Positions 1-7,222 of a stretch of 50,679 nucleotides of DNA are shown here, piece after piece. The first letter of the stretch is position 1, and every line of letters begins with the position of its first letter. The translations under genes were made by a program, and so were the position numbers. A model generated the notes under the pieces. It made no database searches. It was not told the origin of the DNA and saw nothing but the letters and a program-made list of their open reading frames with translations. Source of the DNA: MFKM01 sp038065115 (GTDB lineage: Bacteria > Patescibacteriota > Minisyncoccia > UBA6257 > MFKM01); the NCBI GenBank assembly GCA_038065115.1, contig JBBTRS010000004.1, forward strand, positions 1-50,679. Direction: 5' to 3'.

Positions 1-47
1 ATAAAACCGCCAACCGCTAAAGAATTAATTTTCTTCAACCCGCTCAC

Positions 48-76
48 GCCCAGCGCATAATTTTTACGCGCTGGGC
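48..76. repeat. Inverted repeat downstream of nusA
   Basis: Perfect 9-bp arms (GCCCAGCGC at 48-56, GCGCTGGGC at 68-76) around an 11-nt AT-rich loop. No clear U-tract follows on either strand, so it is a weak terminator candidate. Positions 1-57 are open in one plus frame to a TAA at 58-60 and could be the tail of an upstream gene, but 19 codons are too few to judge. I see nothing else in 77-195. Confidence 0.4.
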
Positions 77-195
77 TGCGCTTCCGTTTGGGTTTCAGAA
101 AACTTATTCTTTCGCTGTTTGCAAAATGCGCGTTTCGTAATTCAAGGCAACTATTATGACTGATGCAATGATGGTTAATTTTTTTACGGACGCAA

Positions 196-1377
196 TTATT
201 CCGTTTTTTCGGTTTCTTCCGCCGGGATATTCTCGGCATCAACCACTCCTCCTTTTTGGATTTCCTCGGGCCTGGATTGAGAACGAACATCAATTTTGAA
301 ACCGGTTAGTTTAGCGGCTAGACGCACGTTTTCGCCTCCTTTGCCTAAAGCCAAGCTCAATTGGTCTTCGGCTACAAAAACCCGAGCTTCGCGCCGAGGC
401 AAAATTTCAACCGAAATAACTTTAGCCGGCGAAAAAGCGTTAGCGATAAATTTATCCGGTTCTTCCGCCCATTCTATGATATCAATTTTTTCATTGCCTA
501 ATTCATTAGTGACAGCCATCACCCGGGTGCCCCTTTGGCCGACCATGCTTCCAACCGGATCAACTTTTTCTTCTCTGGAATAAACCGAAACTTTAGTCCG
601 ATGGCCGGGCTCGCGCGCCATCGCTTTTATCTCAACCACGCCTTCGGCGACTTCCGGGACTTCCAACTCAAAAAGCTTAACCACGAATTGGGGATGGCTT
701 CTTGAAAGAATGATGCCGGGCGATTTAACATCGTCTTGAACCGCCATAACATAAAATCGCAAGCGTTCGCCAATACGATAATGCTCGCCGGGGATGCATT
801 CGTTGGGGAACATCACTCCTAAAGTCCGGCCCAAATCAATATAAATATTGCCTCGGTCAAAACGCTGAATAACGCCACTGATAATTTCACCCTCTTTATT
901 TTGAAATTCAGACCGAACAGCTTCCCGTTCTGATTCTTTTAATTTCTGAAGGATCACCTGTTTGGCGGTTTGAGCGGCAATCCGGCCAAAATCTTGATGC
1001 TCTTCCAAAAGAAAATCCAATTCTTCGCCAACGGCAACATCGGGTTTTATTTTTTTGGCTTCTTCAAGAATAATATGACGATCGGAATTATATCTTGGCC
1101 TTTCTTCTTCCGCCGAAGACATTGTCGTCTCTCCTTCGGTTTGTTCAGTTTCGTCAAATTTAACCGTGGTTTCGTCAACAACGGTTTTTACCAGCCAAAA
1201 TTTTAACGCGCCGGTCTTTAAATCAAATTTTGATTTAACGATTTCCGACCGTTCCCTGTATTGTTTTTTGTAGGCAGCCGCGATGGCTTCTTCAATGCCG
1301 GCTAAGACCTCCTTTGGCTCGATTCCTCTCTCTTCGGCAATTTGATTAGCCGCCGAAGCTAATGTTTTAAGATCCAT
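196..1377 (-). CDS. nusA: Transcription termination/antitermination factor NusA
   Basis: NusA binds RNA polymerase and nascent RNA and modulates pausing, termination and antitermination. The 393-aa protein has the expected order: an N-terminal polymerase-binding domain (from MDLKTLASAANQIAEERG), an S1 domain (about residues 162-232, around GVIQRFDRGNIYIDLG) and tandem KH domains with VGSMVGQRGTRVMAV and LGKGGENVRLAAKLTG. It lacks the C-terminal acidic repeats of proteobacterial NusA. An acidic insert rich in E and T lies in the N-terminal domain (about 76-95). rimP and infB, the usual neighbours, are not seen next to it. The ATG at 1375-1377 precedes the conserved N-terminus; the upstream region has no strong SD. 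Confidence 0.95.
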   Translation of the reverse strand: MDLKTLASAANQIAEERGIEPKEVLAGIEEAIAAAYKKQYRERSEIVKSKFDLKTGALKFWLVKTVVDETTVKFDETEQTEGETTMSSAEEERPRYNSDRHIILEEAKKIKPDVAVGEELDFLLEEHQDFGRIAAQTAKQVILQKLKESEREAVRSEFQNKEGEIISGVIQRFDRGNIYIDLGRTLGVMFPNECIPGEHYRIGERLRFYVMAVQDDVKSPGIILSRSHPQFVVKLFELEVPEVAEGVVEIKAMAREPGHRTKVSVYSREEKVDPVGSMVGQRGTRVMAVTNELGNEKIDIIEWAEEPDKFIANAFSPAKVISVEILPRREARVFVAEDQLSLALGKGGENVRLAAKLTGFKIDVRSQSRPEEIQKGGVVDAENIPAEETEKTE

Positions 1378-1409
1378 TTTTATTTTTTTATTAAATTTTT
1401 ATAAAAATA

Positions 1410-1427
1410 GTCGCCCTTCGAGGCGAC
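1410..1427 (-). terminator. Intrinsic terminator after the small membrane protein gene
   Basis: Stem GTCGCC/GGCGAC with a 6-nt loop; read on the minus strand it is followed by TATTTTTAT. It lies between the gene ending at 1498 and nusA and probably separates their transcripts. Confidence 0.65.
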
Positions 1428-1497
1428 CTTTGTAATGTTTTAATGATAGCACTCATTAAATTTTTTTCAATCCTTCGATAAGCTCTGGATAAAACCA

Positions 1498-2061
1498 TCA
1501 AAATCTCAACCACTTAAAAATGCTTTCAAGCAAGGAATCTTCGTATTCTTCTTCAATTAACTTTTGGCTGATAATGCCGCGAATAGCCGAAGAAACTCCA
1601 ACATCAACGAAAATTTTGAGATAAGGATTAAAATGGGTTTTTCTTTTGATGATTAATTCTTCAAGATTTTTGTCTTCGTTATCTGGCCGGAAACAGAATT
1701 TTTCTAAATCGCTGAATAAAAAAATTTTATCGATAATGGTGATTCCTTTTTCGTCAATTTTGAATTTAATTATTTCCGGCTGGCGATGGCCTAAAATTAA
1801 AACCGATATTTCCGCCAAGAAAATAAAAACGGCGAAAAGAAAATTTTTCTGCCAGACGGCAAAAGCAATGATCAGTATCGCGATGATAAAACTAAGCCAA
1901 TACCAGGAAACGTCTTTTTCGTAATAACGGAAAGCCGGCGCTTGCCATTCCACCGTCGCGGATCCACGCGAATTGGTCGCGGAATTACGCAGACCAGATG
2001 CGGATTCGCGCAGGTTAACAGCTAATCGGGTATTTTTAACTTCTTTTTTAATATCGTCCAT
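1498..2061 (-). CDS. Small membrane protein of unknown function (187 aa)
   Basis: I do not recognise a family. After a hydrophilic N-terminus come two adjacent membrane segments (WYWLSFIIAILIIAFAVW, then NFLFAVFIFLAEISVLILG), followed by a cytosolic domain that starts EIIKFKIDEKGITI and ends in a hydrophobic/aromatic tail. This layout resembles small PH-like membrane proteins, but that is only an impression. The open frame extends into the tRNA-Glu gene, so the start is taken at the ATG at 2059-2061 (MDDIKKEVKN). Residues about 17-37 are a three-fold 7-residue repeat, described separately, that looks inserted. The terminator at 1410-1427 follows it. Confidence 0.7.
   Translation of the reverse strand: MDDIKKEVKNTRLAVNLRESASGLRNSATNSRGSATVEWQAPAFRYYEKDVSWYWLSFIIAILIIAFAVWQKNFLFAVFIFLAEISVLILGHRQPEIIKFKIDEKGITIIDKIFLFSDLEKFCFRPDNEDKNLEELIIKRKTHFNPYLKIFVDVGVSSAIRGIISQKLIEEEYEDSLLESIFKWLRF
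1951..2013 (-). repeat. Three 21-bp tandem repeats inside a coding region
   Basis: Three in-frame 21-bp units encode LRESASG, LRNSATN and SRGSATV. All share the pattern R-x-S-A, and the DNA is rich in CGCG and TCCGC motifs unlike the flanking gene. This is consistent with an inserted repeat element or repeat expansion before the first membrane segment. Confidence 0.6.
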
Positions 2062-2096
2062 ATAGAAATCGCCGCTGGTTAAGCCTGCTCTGTTTG

Positions 2097-2168
2097 TAGC
2101 CCCAACCGGAGTCGAACCGGTGTTTTTGGGATGAAAACCCAACGTCCTAACCACTAGACTATGGGGCC
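2097..2168 (-). tRNA. trnE: tRNA-Glu (UUC anticodon)
   Basis: The minus strand folds as a cloverleaf. The acceptor is GGCCCCA/TGGGGCT with a G1-U72 pair, the D arm contains AGTCTAGTGGTTAGGAC, and the anticodon stem is TTGGG/CCCAA around the loop TTTTCAT (anticodon TTC). The T arm is CCGGTTCGACTCCGG and the discriminator is A. The 3' CCA is not encoded. A G1-U72 pair also occurs in tRNA-Glu of some other bacteria. The gene lies just upstream of the membrane protein gene on the same strand. Confidence 0.92.
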
Positions 2169-2204
2169 GCGTCAATCAATAAATACCAAAATTCAGCAAT
2201 TAAA

Positions 2205-3791
2205 TCAAGAAACTCTTAGCAACTTGACCAGGAATTTTGAACCCTTTCCTTCGCCTTCGGATTCGGCCCAAATTTTTCCGTGATGAGCTTCAACAATTTC
2301 CTTGCTGATATAAAGGCCCAGGCCGCTGCCAAGCGCTTTGCTTTCTCCGGCGCCCCGAGAAAATTTTTGAAATAATTTTTGGGCTAAATCCCGATTCATT
2401 CCTTTTCCGGAATCGCTTACGGTGATTACCGCTTCTTCTTTGTCTTTAACGCTTGGCGTTTCTTGCTTATCGGCAGGCAGTGATAATAAATCGACGCTCA
2501 CCTTAATCCACCCTTTTTCCGTATATTTTATGGCATTATCAATTAAATTCTGAAAAACCTGGCTTAGTTTATAAATATCACCGCTAACATAAACCTCGGA
2601 AGACGAGGGTTCAAAAACCAAATCAAAATTTCTCTGGCGAGCGATTATCCGGAATCCTTCCACGATGTCTTTCAGGAATTTATTTAATTCAATTTTTTGA
2701 AATTCATAATGCATTTTCCCTTCCTCAAAATGGTGAAGATCCAGAAGATTATTCAATAACATTACTAATTTATCGGCAGCGGCTTTGATTTTTTTAAAAA
2801 CATCTGAAACCGCTTCGGCGTCGCAAATGGTCTTGTCCTCAACCAGGGAAGCGTACCCCTTGATGACAATCAGCGGATTTTTAATCTGATGAGCCACGAC
2901 TGATAAAAGTTCGGTCTTAAACTCGCTTAATTTCTGAATTTCTTCTCGCTGGCGGACTTCTTTCAAAACACTGCGGATTAAGAGGACTCCGGAAACAATC
3001 AACAAAGCCAAGAAAACGACATTGATAATTCTTTCCTGATAACCCTCTGACAACAACAGCCGAATAAGAGTAAAAATCCAAATAGCGAAAACCAGCAATT
3101 CGGTGGCGATGACACGGACATTGAAAAGACGATGTCTCAAAATCGCATAGGCAGAGAGAAAAACGAAAAATAAAATTCCATAGATTCCCATCCTATTAAT
3201 TCCAGCAGGAATAACAGAAATCTGGGTCAATATTAAATTGAAAAATATGGCTGATGTCGCTGATAGAGTTAAACCCAATAAAATGTAAATGGTCTGCATT
3301 TTTTCTATACCGACCATTTTTCTTAGCCTGAAAGATAAATTTAGCGAACCGATTCCAATATATCCAAAAACAACAAGAGCATACAACCAATATAAAATTC
3401 CTCTTTCAAAATTTATTGAGCCAAGATTGAAATTTATATTCCTTACAACCAGGGAAGAAAACGATAAAACAAATAACAATAAAGCAGGCAGGCCGAGAAT
3501 TAATTTCCTGGCTAAAGAAAATTTTATTTTCTTGGGAAAATTAATACAGAAAAGGCAGAAATAATAAGCTAAAATAATAGCTGTGGCGAAATCTATTTTT
3601 AACAGCAGATGACTGTATTTTCTAAGGGCTAATTCATTTTCAAGAAAGTTGCTAGAAATCCAGACCATCGTCCAGAAAACTACTTTGAAAAAATTCCTAT
3701 TAACCGTTTCTTTTGGATTTTTAGAATAGACTAGCAAACCCAGCATCAGGTTTGAAAGCAAAATAGAAGTAATCAGGAAATAACCAAACAT
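2205..3791 (-). CDS. Membrane sensor histidine kinase
   Basis: This is a 528-aa two-component sensor kinase. About residues 1-275 form seven or eight membrane segments, a 7TM-type sensor module without an obvious extracellular domain. HisKA carries the phospho-acceptor H301 in VVAHQIKNPLIVIKGYASL. The HATPase domain has the N box (QVFQNLIDNAIKYT, about 411-424), G1 (SDSGKGM, about 459-465) and G2 (GSGLGLYISKEIV). No response regulator is adjacent; a lone receiver protein at 13550-13990 is a possible partner. Divergent from the radical SAM gene at 3829, with only about 37 bp between the starts. The ligand cannot be guessed from sequence. Confidence 0.92.
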   Translation of the reverse strand: MFGYFLITSILLSNLMLGLLVYSKNPKETVNRNFFKVVFWTMVWISSNFLENELALRKYSHLLLKIDFATAIILAYYFCLFCINFPKKIKFSLARKLILGLPALLLFVLSFSSLVVRNINFNLGSINFERGILYWLYALVVFGYIGIGSLNLSFRLRKMVGIEKMQTIYILLGLTLSATSAIFFNLILTQISVIPAGINRMGIYGILFFVFLSAYAILRHRLFNVRVIATELLVFAIWIFTLIRLLLSEGYQERIINVVFLALLIVSGVLLIRSVLKEVRQREEIQKLSEFKTELLSVVAHQIKNPLIVIKGYASLVEDKTICDAEAVSDVFKKIKAAADKLVMLLNNLLDLHHFEEGKMHYEFQKIELNKFLKDIVEGFRIIARQRNFDLVFEPSSSEVYVSGDIYKLSQVFQNLIDNAIKYTEKGWIKVSVDLLSLPADKQETPSVKDKEEAVITVSDSGKGMNRDLAQKLFQKFSRGAGESKALGSGLGLYISKEIVEAHHGKIWAESEGEGKGSKFLVKLLRVS

Positions 3792-3828
3792 TTTAATTTA
3801 TAGTACAATATTATTGAATAATAATAAA

Positions 3829-4881
3829 ATGCCTGCTATCAACTTGCTCCCCGTATTAATTTTTATCATTAAAAAGGTATTTGGTAAAAATACAGCCAGT
3901 CGTTTACTTAAATTGCTAAGTAAAAATGAGAGTTTTTACCACGTTAATTCCATATATGATTTTGACGAGAAAAAATCTGTTAAACACTTAGTGCTGCTAC
4001 TTCCCGGAAAGGGTTGCGCTTGGGCTCAAAAAACCGGCGGTTGCACAATGTGCGGTTTTTCTCAAAAAATTAGACAAATCGGTAAAAATTTTACTGCCCA
4101 AGATCTTATTGCATTATACAAAATAACCGAAATTATGACCGAGGAGGATAAGCCATACACGTTAAGTATCTATAATGCTGGAAGTTTTATTAACAACGAA
4201 GAAATTCCCCTAGAGGTTCAAAAAATAATATGCCAGAGAATTAAACAGCATCCGACTATTAAGAAATTAGTGATTGAATCTCGGGCTGAATTTGTGACAG
4301 ATGATAAAATTAAGTTTTTGAAAAAAGGGCTAGGAGAAAAATTATTAATCATATCCATAGGACTAGAAACCCAGAATGACAAAATAAGAAATATTTATAT
4401 TAAAAAAGGGCTTTCTAAAGAAACCTACGAAAATGCGCTTAAAATAATCAAACAAAATGGGGCTAGGTCTTTAACATATATTTTTATAAAACCAATTTAT
4501 TTAAACGAACGAGAGGCTATAGATGAAGCGATTAATACGGCAAAATATGCTTTCGGGGCGGGAAGCAATGAAGTGGCATTTGAATCGGCTTTTATCCAAG
4601 AGGGGACAGTGATGGAGCAATTTTATCGGCGGGGAGAATTCAGACCTCCTTGGTTGTGGAGTATCATTGAGGTTATTAAAGGGACATGTAATTTAGGCGA
4701 TGTTCGTTTAGGCGGCTTTGAAGACGAACCCCCTCCAATTGCTATCCCCTCAAACTGTTCTAAGTGTTCAGAGAAAATTGAAGAAATGATGCAAAAGTAC
4801 CGAGAAATTAACGATATTAAGCTATTTGATAATCTTGATTGTGAATGCAAAAAAGAATGGCAGAAATCCGTTAAACTTTAA
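3829..4881 (+). CDS. Radical SAM protein of the COG1244/TIGR01210 type
   Basis: Radical SAM Fe-S oxidoreductase with the cluster motif Cx8CxxC in KGCAWAQKTGGCTMCGF, diagnostic of the COG1244 family. Archaeal members include the RaSEA subunit of archaeosine synthase; what bacterial homologues do is not settled, so no substrate is assigned. The C-terminus has Cys pairs (CSKC and CEC) that may hold a second metal. The start is uncertain: the open frame also allows a TTG at 3814, which would be leaderless after a TACAAT box at 3804-3809. I prefer the ATG at 3829 (MPAINLL). Its last eleven codons have a diverged duplicate at 7175-7209. Lower GC than the core genes, at the left edge of the accessory region. 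Confidence 0.8.
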   Translation: MPAINLLPVLIFIIKKVFGKNTASRLLKLLSKNESFYHVNSIYDFDEKKSVKHLVLLLPGKGCAWAQKTGGCTMCGFSQKIRQIGKNFTAQDLIALYKITEIMTEEDKPYTLSIYNAGSFINNEEIPLEVQKIICQRIKQHPTIKKLVIESRAEFVTDDKIKFLKKGLGEKLLIISIGLETQNDKIRNIYIKKGLSKETYENALKIIKQNGARSLTYIFIKPIYLNEREAIDEAINTAKYAFGAGSNEVAFESAFIQEGTVMEQFYRRGEFRPPWLWSIIEVIKGTCNLGDVRLGGFEDEPPPIAIPSNCSKCSEKIEEMMQKYREINDIKLFDNLDCECKKEWQKSVKL

Positions 4882-4893
4882 AAAGTTTGGCTG
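4846..4893. repeat. Direct repeat DR1, left copy
   Basis: 48 bp matching 7175-7222; the last 24 bp (4870-4893) are identical and the first half has a few mismatches. It covers the end of the radical SAM gene and, on the minus strand, the last codons (AKLFKV-stop) of the acetyltransferase gene whose intact copy ends at 7200. Confidence 0.75.
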
Positions 4894-4898
4894 TTGAT

Positions 4899-5354
4899 TT
4901 ATAAATCTTTTTCCATTATTATCTCGTAATGGTTTTTATGTCTATATCTTTTTTTTATTTTAAAACCAAATTTTTCATAATACAGAATTAGCCCTTTTCC
5001 TTCATGCACTTCAATTTTTACTTTATTAAGCCCTAATTTTTTAGCAACATCAAATACTTTTTGAGTTAATAAACTCCCTATGCTTTGTTTTCTATATTCG
5101 GGCATAACTGCTAATTTATACAATCTAACCACATCGTTTTTAATTTCGTAACGCACCGCTCCCGCAATTTTTTCTTTTATTTTTGCCGTAAAAATTTTTG
5201 CCCCGTTTTGTAATTCCTTTATTATTTTTTCATTTGTATCGTTTGCTCTAGTAATCAAAAATCCTTGTTTATGCGCAACGGCATAAGCATTATTTGTTAA
5301 TTCAACTATTTTTTCTATATCTTTATCGTTAATATTTTGTATTATAATATTCAT
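4899..5354 (-). CDS. GNAT-family N-acetyltransferase
   Basis: A 151-aa single-domain acetyltransferase that would transfer acetyl from acetyl-CoA to an unknown amine. Family marks are the substrate-side strand EKIAGAVRYEI, then LYKLAVMPEYRKQSIGSLLTQKVFDVAKKLG (the acetyl-CoA loop, degenerate R/Q-x-x-G-x-A), and a C-terminal YYEKFGFKIKKRYRHK signature. The start follows a TATACT box (5363-5368, minus strand) by 8 nt with no SD, so it is probably leaderless. It lies downstream of the RiPP precursor on the same strand but behind its terminator, so it is likely separately transcribed. It could modify the Lys-rich peptide or an antibiotic; neither is shown. Confidence 0.85.
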   Translation of the reverse strand: MNIIIQNINDKDIEKIVELTNNAYAVAHKQGFLITRANDTNEKIIKELQNGAKIFTAKIKEKIAGAVRYEIKNDVVRLYKLAVMPEYRKQSIGSLLTQKVFDVAKKLGLNKVKIEVHEGKGLILYYEKFGFKIKKRYRHKNHYEIIMEKDL

Positions 5355-5362
5355 TACATTAG

Positions 5363-5368
5363 AGTATA
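5363..5368 (-). promoter_or_regulatory. -10 element of the leaderless acetyltransferase gene
   Basis: TATACT on the minus strand, with its 3' end 8 nt before the ATG at 5352-5354. No SD lies between them. Confidence 0.45.
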
Positions 5369-5380
5369 GAACAAATTAAA

Positions 5381-5406
5381 AGGAGACACCATTTATGGTG
5401 TCTCCT
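5381..5406 (-). terminator. Intrinsic terminator after the RiPP precursor
   Basis: Perfect 10-bp stem AGGAGACACC/GGTGTCTCCT with a 6-nt loop; on the minus strand it runs into TTTTAATTTG. It starts about 18 nt past the precursor stop codon. Confidence 0.85.
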
Positions 5407-5424
5407 CAGTAGCTTGTGATCAAC

Positions 5425-5538
5425 TTAATCCTGCTGATCACAACACATACATGTGCTGTATTTTACTGCTTTGCTTCTTTTGCTTTTCACGGTTTTAGGC
5501 AAACCTTGCGCAGAACGCAGTAGCTTAACATGCTTCAT
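5425..5538 (-). CDS. Putative RiPP precursor peptide, 37 aa, C-terminal Cys cluster
   Basis: A very short gene between the maturase and a strong terminator. A near-perfect SD (AAAGGAGGTG) lies 7 nt before the ATG at 5536-5538. The peptide starts MKHVKLLRSAQGLP, continues with a strongly basic stretch (K15 to K26) and ends YSTCMCCDQQD, with Cys at 30, 32 and 33. The MKH(I/V)K opening is typical of SCIFF and related Cys-rich precursors handled by SPASM radical SAM enzymes, which make Cys thioethers. The single Pro (P14) separates a leader-like half from a Lys-rich core. The gene follows the maturase by 37 nt on the same strand. Identification as substrate is inference from position, leader motif, Cys cluster and expression signals. 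An upstream ATG at 5544-5546 runs into a stop at once and is not used. Confidence 0.8.
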   Translation of the reverse strand: MKHVKLLRSAQGLPKTVKSKRSKAVKYSTCMCCDQQD

Positions 5539-5575
5539 GATTTCATCACCTCCTTTTTATTCTAAATTTACAAAA

Positions 5576-7006
5576 TTATTTTTCTTCAGTAAATTCAGAT
5601 GGGAATGTTGGCGTGAATACAGAAAAAAAATTCTGGCCTCTATCTTTTTGCGACACGATTTTCAAATATGCCTTCATAGCAATTTCTATTTCTCGTCGTG
5701 TTGTTTTACACCAATCCTCGTCGTTTTTCACAATATCGCCATGTTTTTTCCAATGCATGTAGTAACAGCCGCCTCCACAGATATATTTAGCCCAACAATC
5801 TGCACATCCCGGCCTTCTCAATACTCCATTTTGAAAAAAAACTTTGCGAATATCACGAAAATCGTTCTTTTGAATATTGCCTAAAACAAAATCCTGCTCT
5901 CCAGTGAAACGAGGACAGGGGTAAATTGTTCCATTGGGAGAAAAAGAAAGAACTGATGTTCCAGCTCCGCAATGAAATTGTCTTGTTATGCGAAAATAAA
6001 GAATATTAATAAACTTTGAAACATTTATAATCCCAATATATTCTTTGTTATTCGCAGCAGAAACCATCCACCTCGCGGCCTCCTCGATTCCCTTTGAAAA
6101 TTTATCACATTCATCATTATTAAGACCACGACTTAATCCATAAGCACTTTGAGATCTGGCATGAATTCTTTTTATGCCTAAATTCAAAACAATGTGTCGA
6201 TAAATTAACGACACAAAATTGCTTGCATATGGTGTTATCGTAGGTCGTGCCTGCACGCTAATATTAGGAAATTTTGATAATTTTCTAATATTATTCTTCA
6301 CCGCATAATAACTTCCCTTGCCCGAAATAAATCTTCTTTCTTTATTATGAACAAACTCTGGGCCATCAATACTTACAACCAATTTAACATTAAATTGATT
6401 AAGAAACTGAAGATATTCTTTGGTAAGCAGGGTGGCATTTGTAGTGACAAAATAAACAATTCGTCTATTTTTCGCCTTCTTTTCAGAATACAAAATACTT
6501 TTCTTTAAAACATCCCAATTCATAAACGGTTCCCCGCCAAAAAAACCAATAAGGCATTCTTTTTTATTCCCACAATGAGAATAAAAATAATCAATTGCTT
6601 TTTTGGCAACCAACCAAGACATATTGCTTGCGGGTCCATTATATGATCCTCCTCCGCCAAAACAATAGCCACATTTCATGTTGCATTTATGACTGATATT
6701 CAAAGAAATTCCACCTAAAATATTTTCACCAATTTCGTTCTCGGATTCATCAAAAGGTTCACTCGCAGGATTACGATTTAAAAGCCCAACCTTGATCAAT
6801 TCATTAATAACATCGCGAATTTCTTTTTCTTTGTATCCCAAAAAAAGTAGACGAGAAATTATGTCTTCTTTTTTTTCCGATTTTTGTCTTGATAAAATTT
6901 GGCTGCCTAATTCATCGACAACGAATACTGTACTGTTGAAAATATCAAGACCTATGCAATTCCCTTCTTCGTAAATGAGATGAACTTTGTTCTTATGCAA
7001 TATCAT
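5576..7006 (-). CDS. SPASM radical SAM peptide maturase with PqqD-like RRE domain
   Basis: Likely installs thioether or other radical-made crosslinks in the adjacent precursor. Numbered from the start used here (476 aa), residues about 5-80 form a PqqD-like RiPP recognition domain (HLIYEEGNCIGLDIFN onward). The radical SAM core has CxxxCxxC (C108, C112, C115 in HKCNMKCGYCFGG) and GGEP. The SPASM domain has seven Cys in the canonical spacing: C346, C364 (preceded by Gx4), then C401-x2-C404-x5-C410-x3-C414, then C433, enough for two auxiliary 4Fe-4S clusters. This order matches SCIFF/CcpM-class maturases. I start at the second in-frame ATG because the first lies inside the GGGAGGTG SD. First gene of a two-gene operon with the precursor. 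Confidence 0.9.
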   Translation of the reverse strand: MILHKNKVHLIYEEGNCIGLDIFNSTVFVVDELGSQILSRQKSEKKEDIISRLLFLGYKEKEIRDVINELIKVGLLNRNPASEPFDESENEIGENILGGISLNISHKCNMKCGYCFGGGGSYNGPASNMSWLVAKKAIDYFYSHCGNKKECLIGFFGGEPFMNWDVLKKSILYSEKKAKNRRIVYFVTTNATLLTKEYLQFLNQFNVKLVVSIDGPEFVHNKERRFISGKGSYYAVKNNIRKLSKFPNISVQARPTITPYASNFVSLIYRHIVLNLGIKRIHARSQSAYGLSRGLNNDECDKFSKGIEEAARWMVSAANNKEYIGIINVSKFINILYFRITRQFHCGAGTSVLSFSPNGTIYPCPRFTGEQDFVLGNIQKNDFRDIRKVFFQNGVLRRPGCADCWAKYICGGGCYYMHWKKHGDIVKNDEDWCKTTRREIEIAMKAYLKIVSQKDRGQNFFSVFTPTFPSEFTEEK

Positions 7007-7038
7007 ATCCACACCTCCCATTTTAAGTTTTCAAATTT

Positions 7039-7058
7039 AACCTAGATTAATCTAAGTT
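7039..7058 (-). promoter_or_regulatory. Palindromic operator-like site before the maturase
   Basis: 20-bp inverted repeat (AACCTAGATT/AATCTAAGTT on the plus strand, 9 of 10 positions symmetric) between the putative -10 and the SD of the maturase. The position suits a repressor site or an mRNA hairpin. Confidence 0.5.
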
Positions 7059-7068
7059 AGCTGGCCTC

Positions 7069-7096
7069 AGTAAATCATATTAACAATTTATGTCAA
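7069..7096 (-). promoter_or_regulatory. Sigma70-type promoter of the RiPP operon
   Basis: On the minus strand a perfect -35 TTGACA (7091-7096), a 16-bp spacer and TTTACT (7069-7074). It precedes the palindrome and the maturase SD. Confidence 0.55.
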
Positions 7097-7174
7097 GTAC
7101 GTGTGGTAATGTGCAAGGACATTTGGCGAGTTTTGCCCTATTAAAACAAGATATTTGACAGCCTCTCTTCCGAC

Positions 7175-7222
7175 TGCAAAAAAGGATGGCGAAAGCTAGT
7201 TAAACTTTAAAAAGTTTGGCTG
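7175..7222. repeat. Direct repeat DR1, right copy
   Basis: Diverged partner of 4846-4893. Read as codons on the plus strand, 7175-7209 encodes CKKGWRKLVKL-stop against CKKEWQKSVKL-stop at the end of the radical SAM gene, so it looks like the orphaned tail of a homologous gene. On the minus strand it holds the end of the intact acetyltransferase gene. Confidence 0.75.

Noticed and set aside
1..60. C-terminal 19 codons of a possible plus-strand gene entering from the left
   Set aside because: Too short to show coding character; its stop is inside an inverted repeat.
5453..5884. 143-codon plus-strand frame over the RiPP precursor and the end of the maturase
   Set aside because: It is antisense to two well-supported minus-strand genes, has no SD, and its sequence shows no domain.
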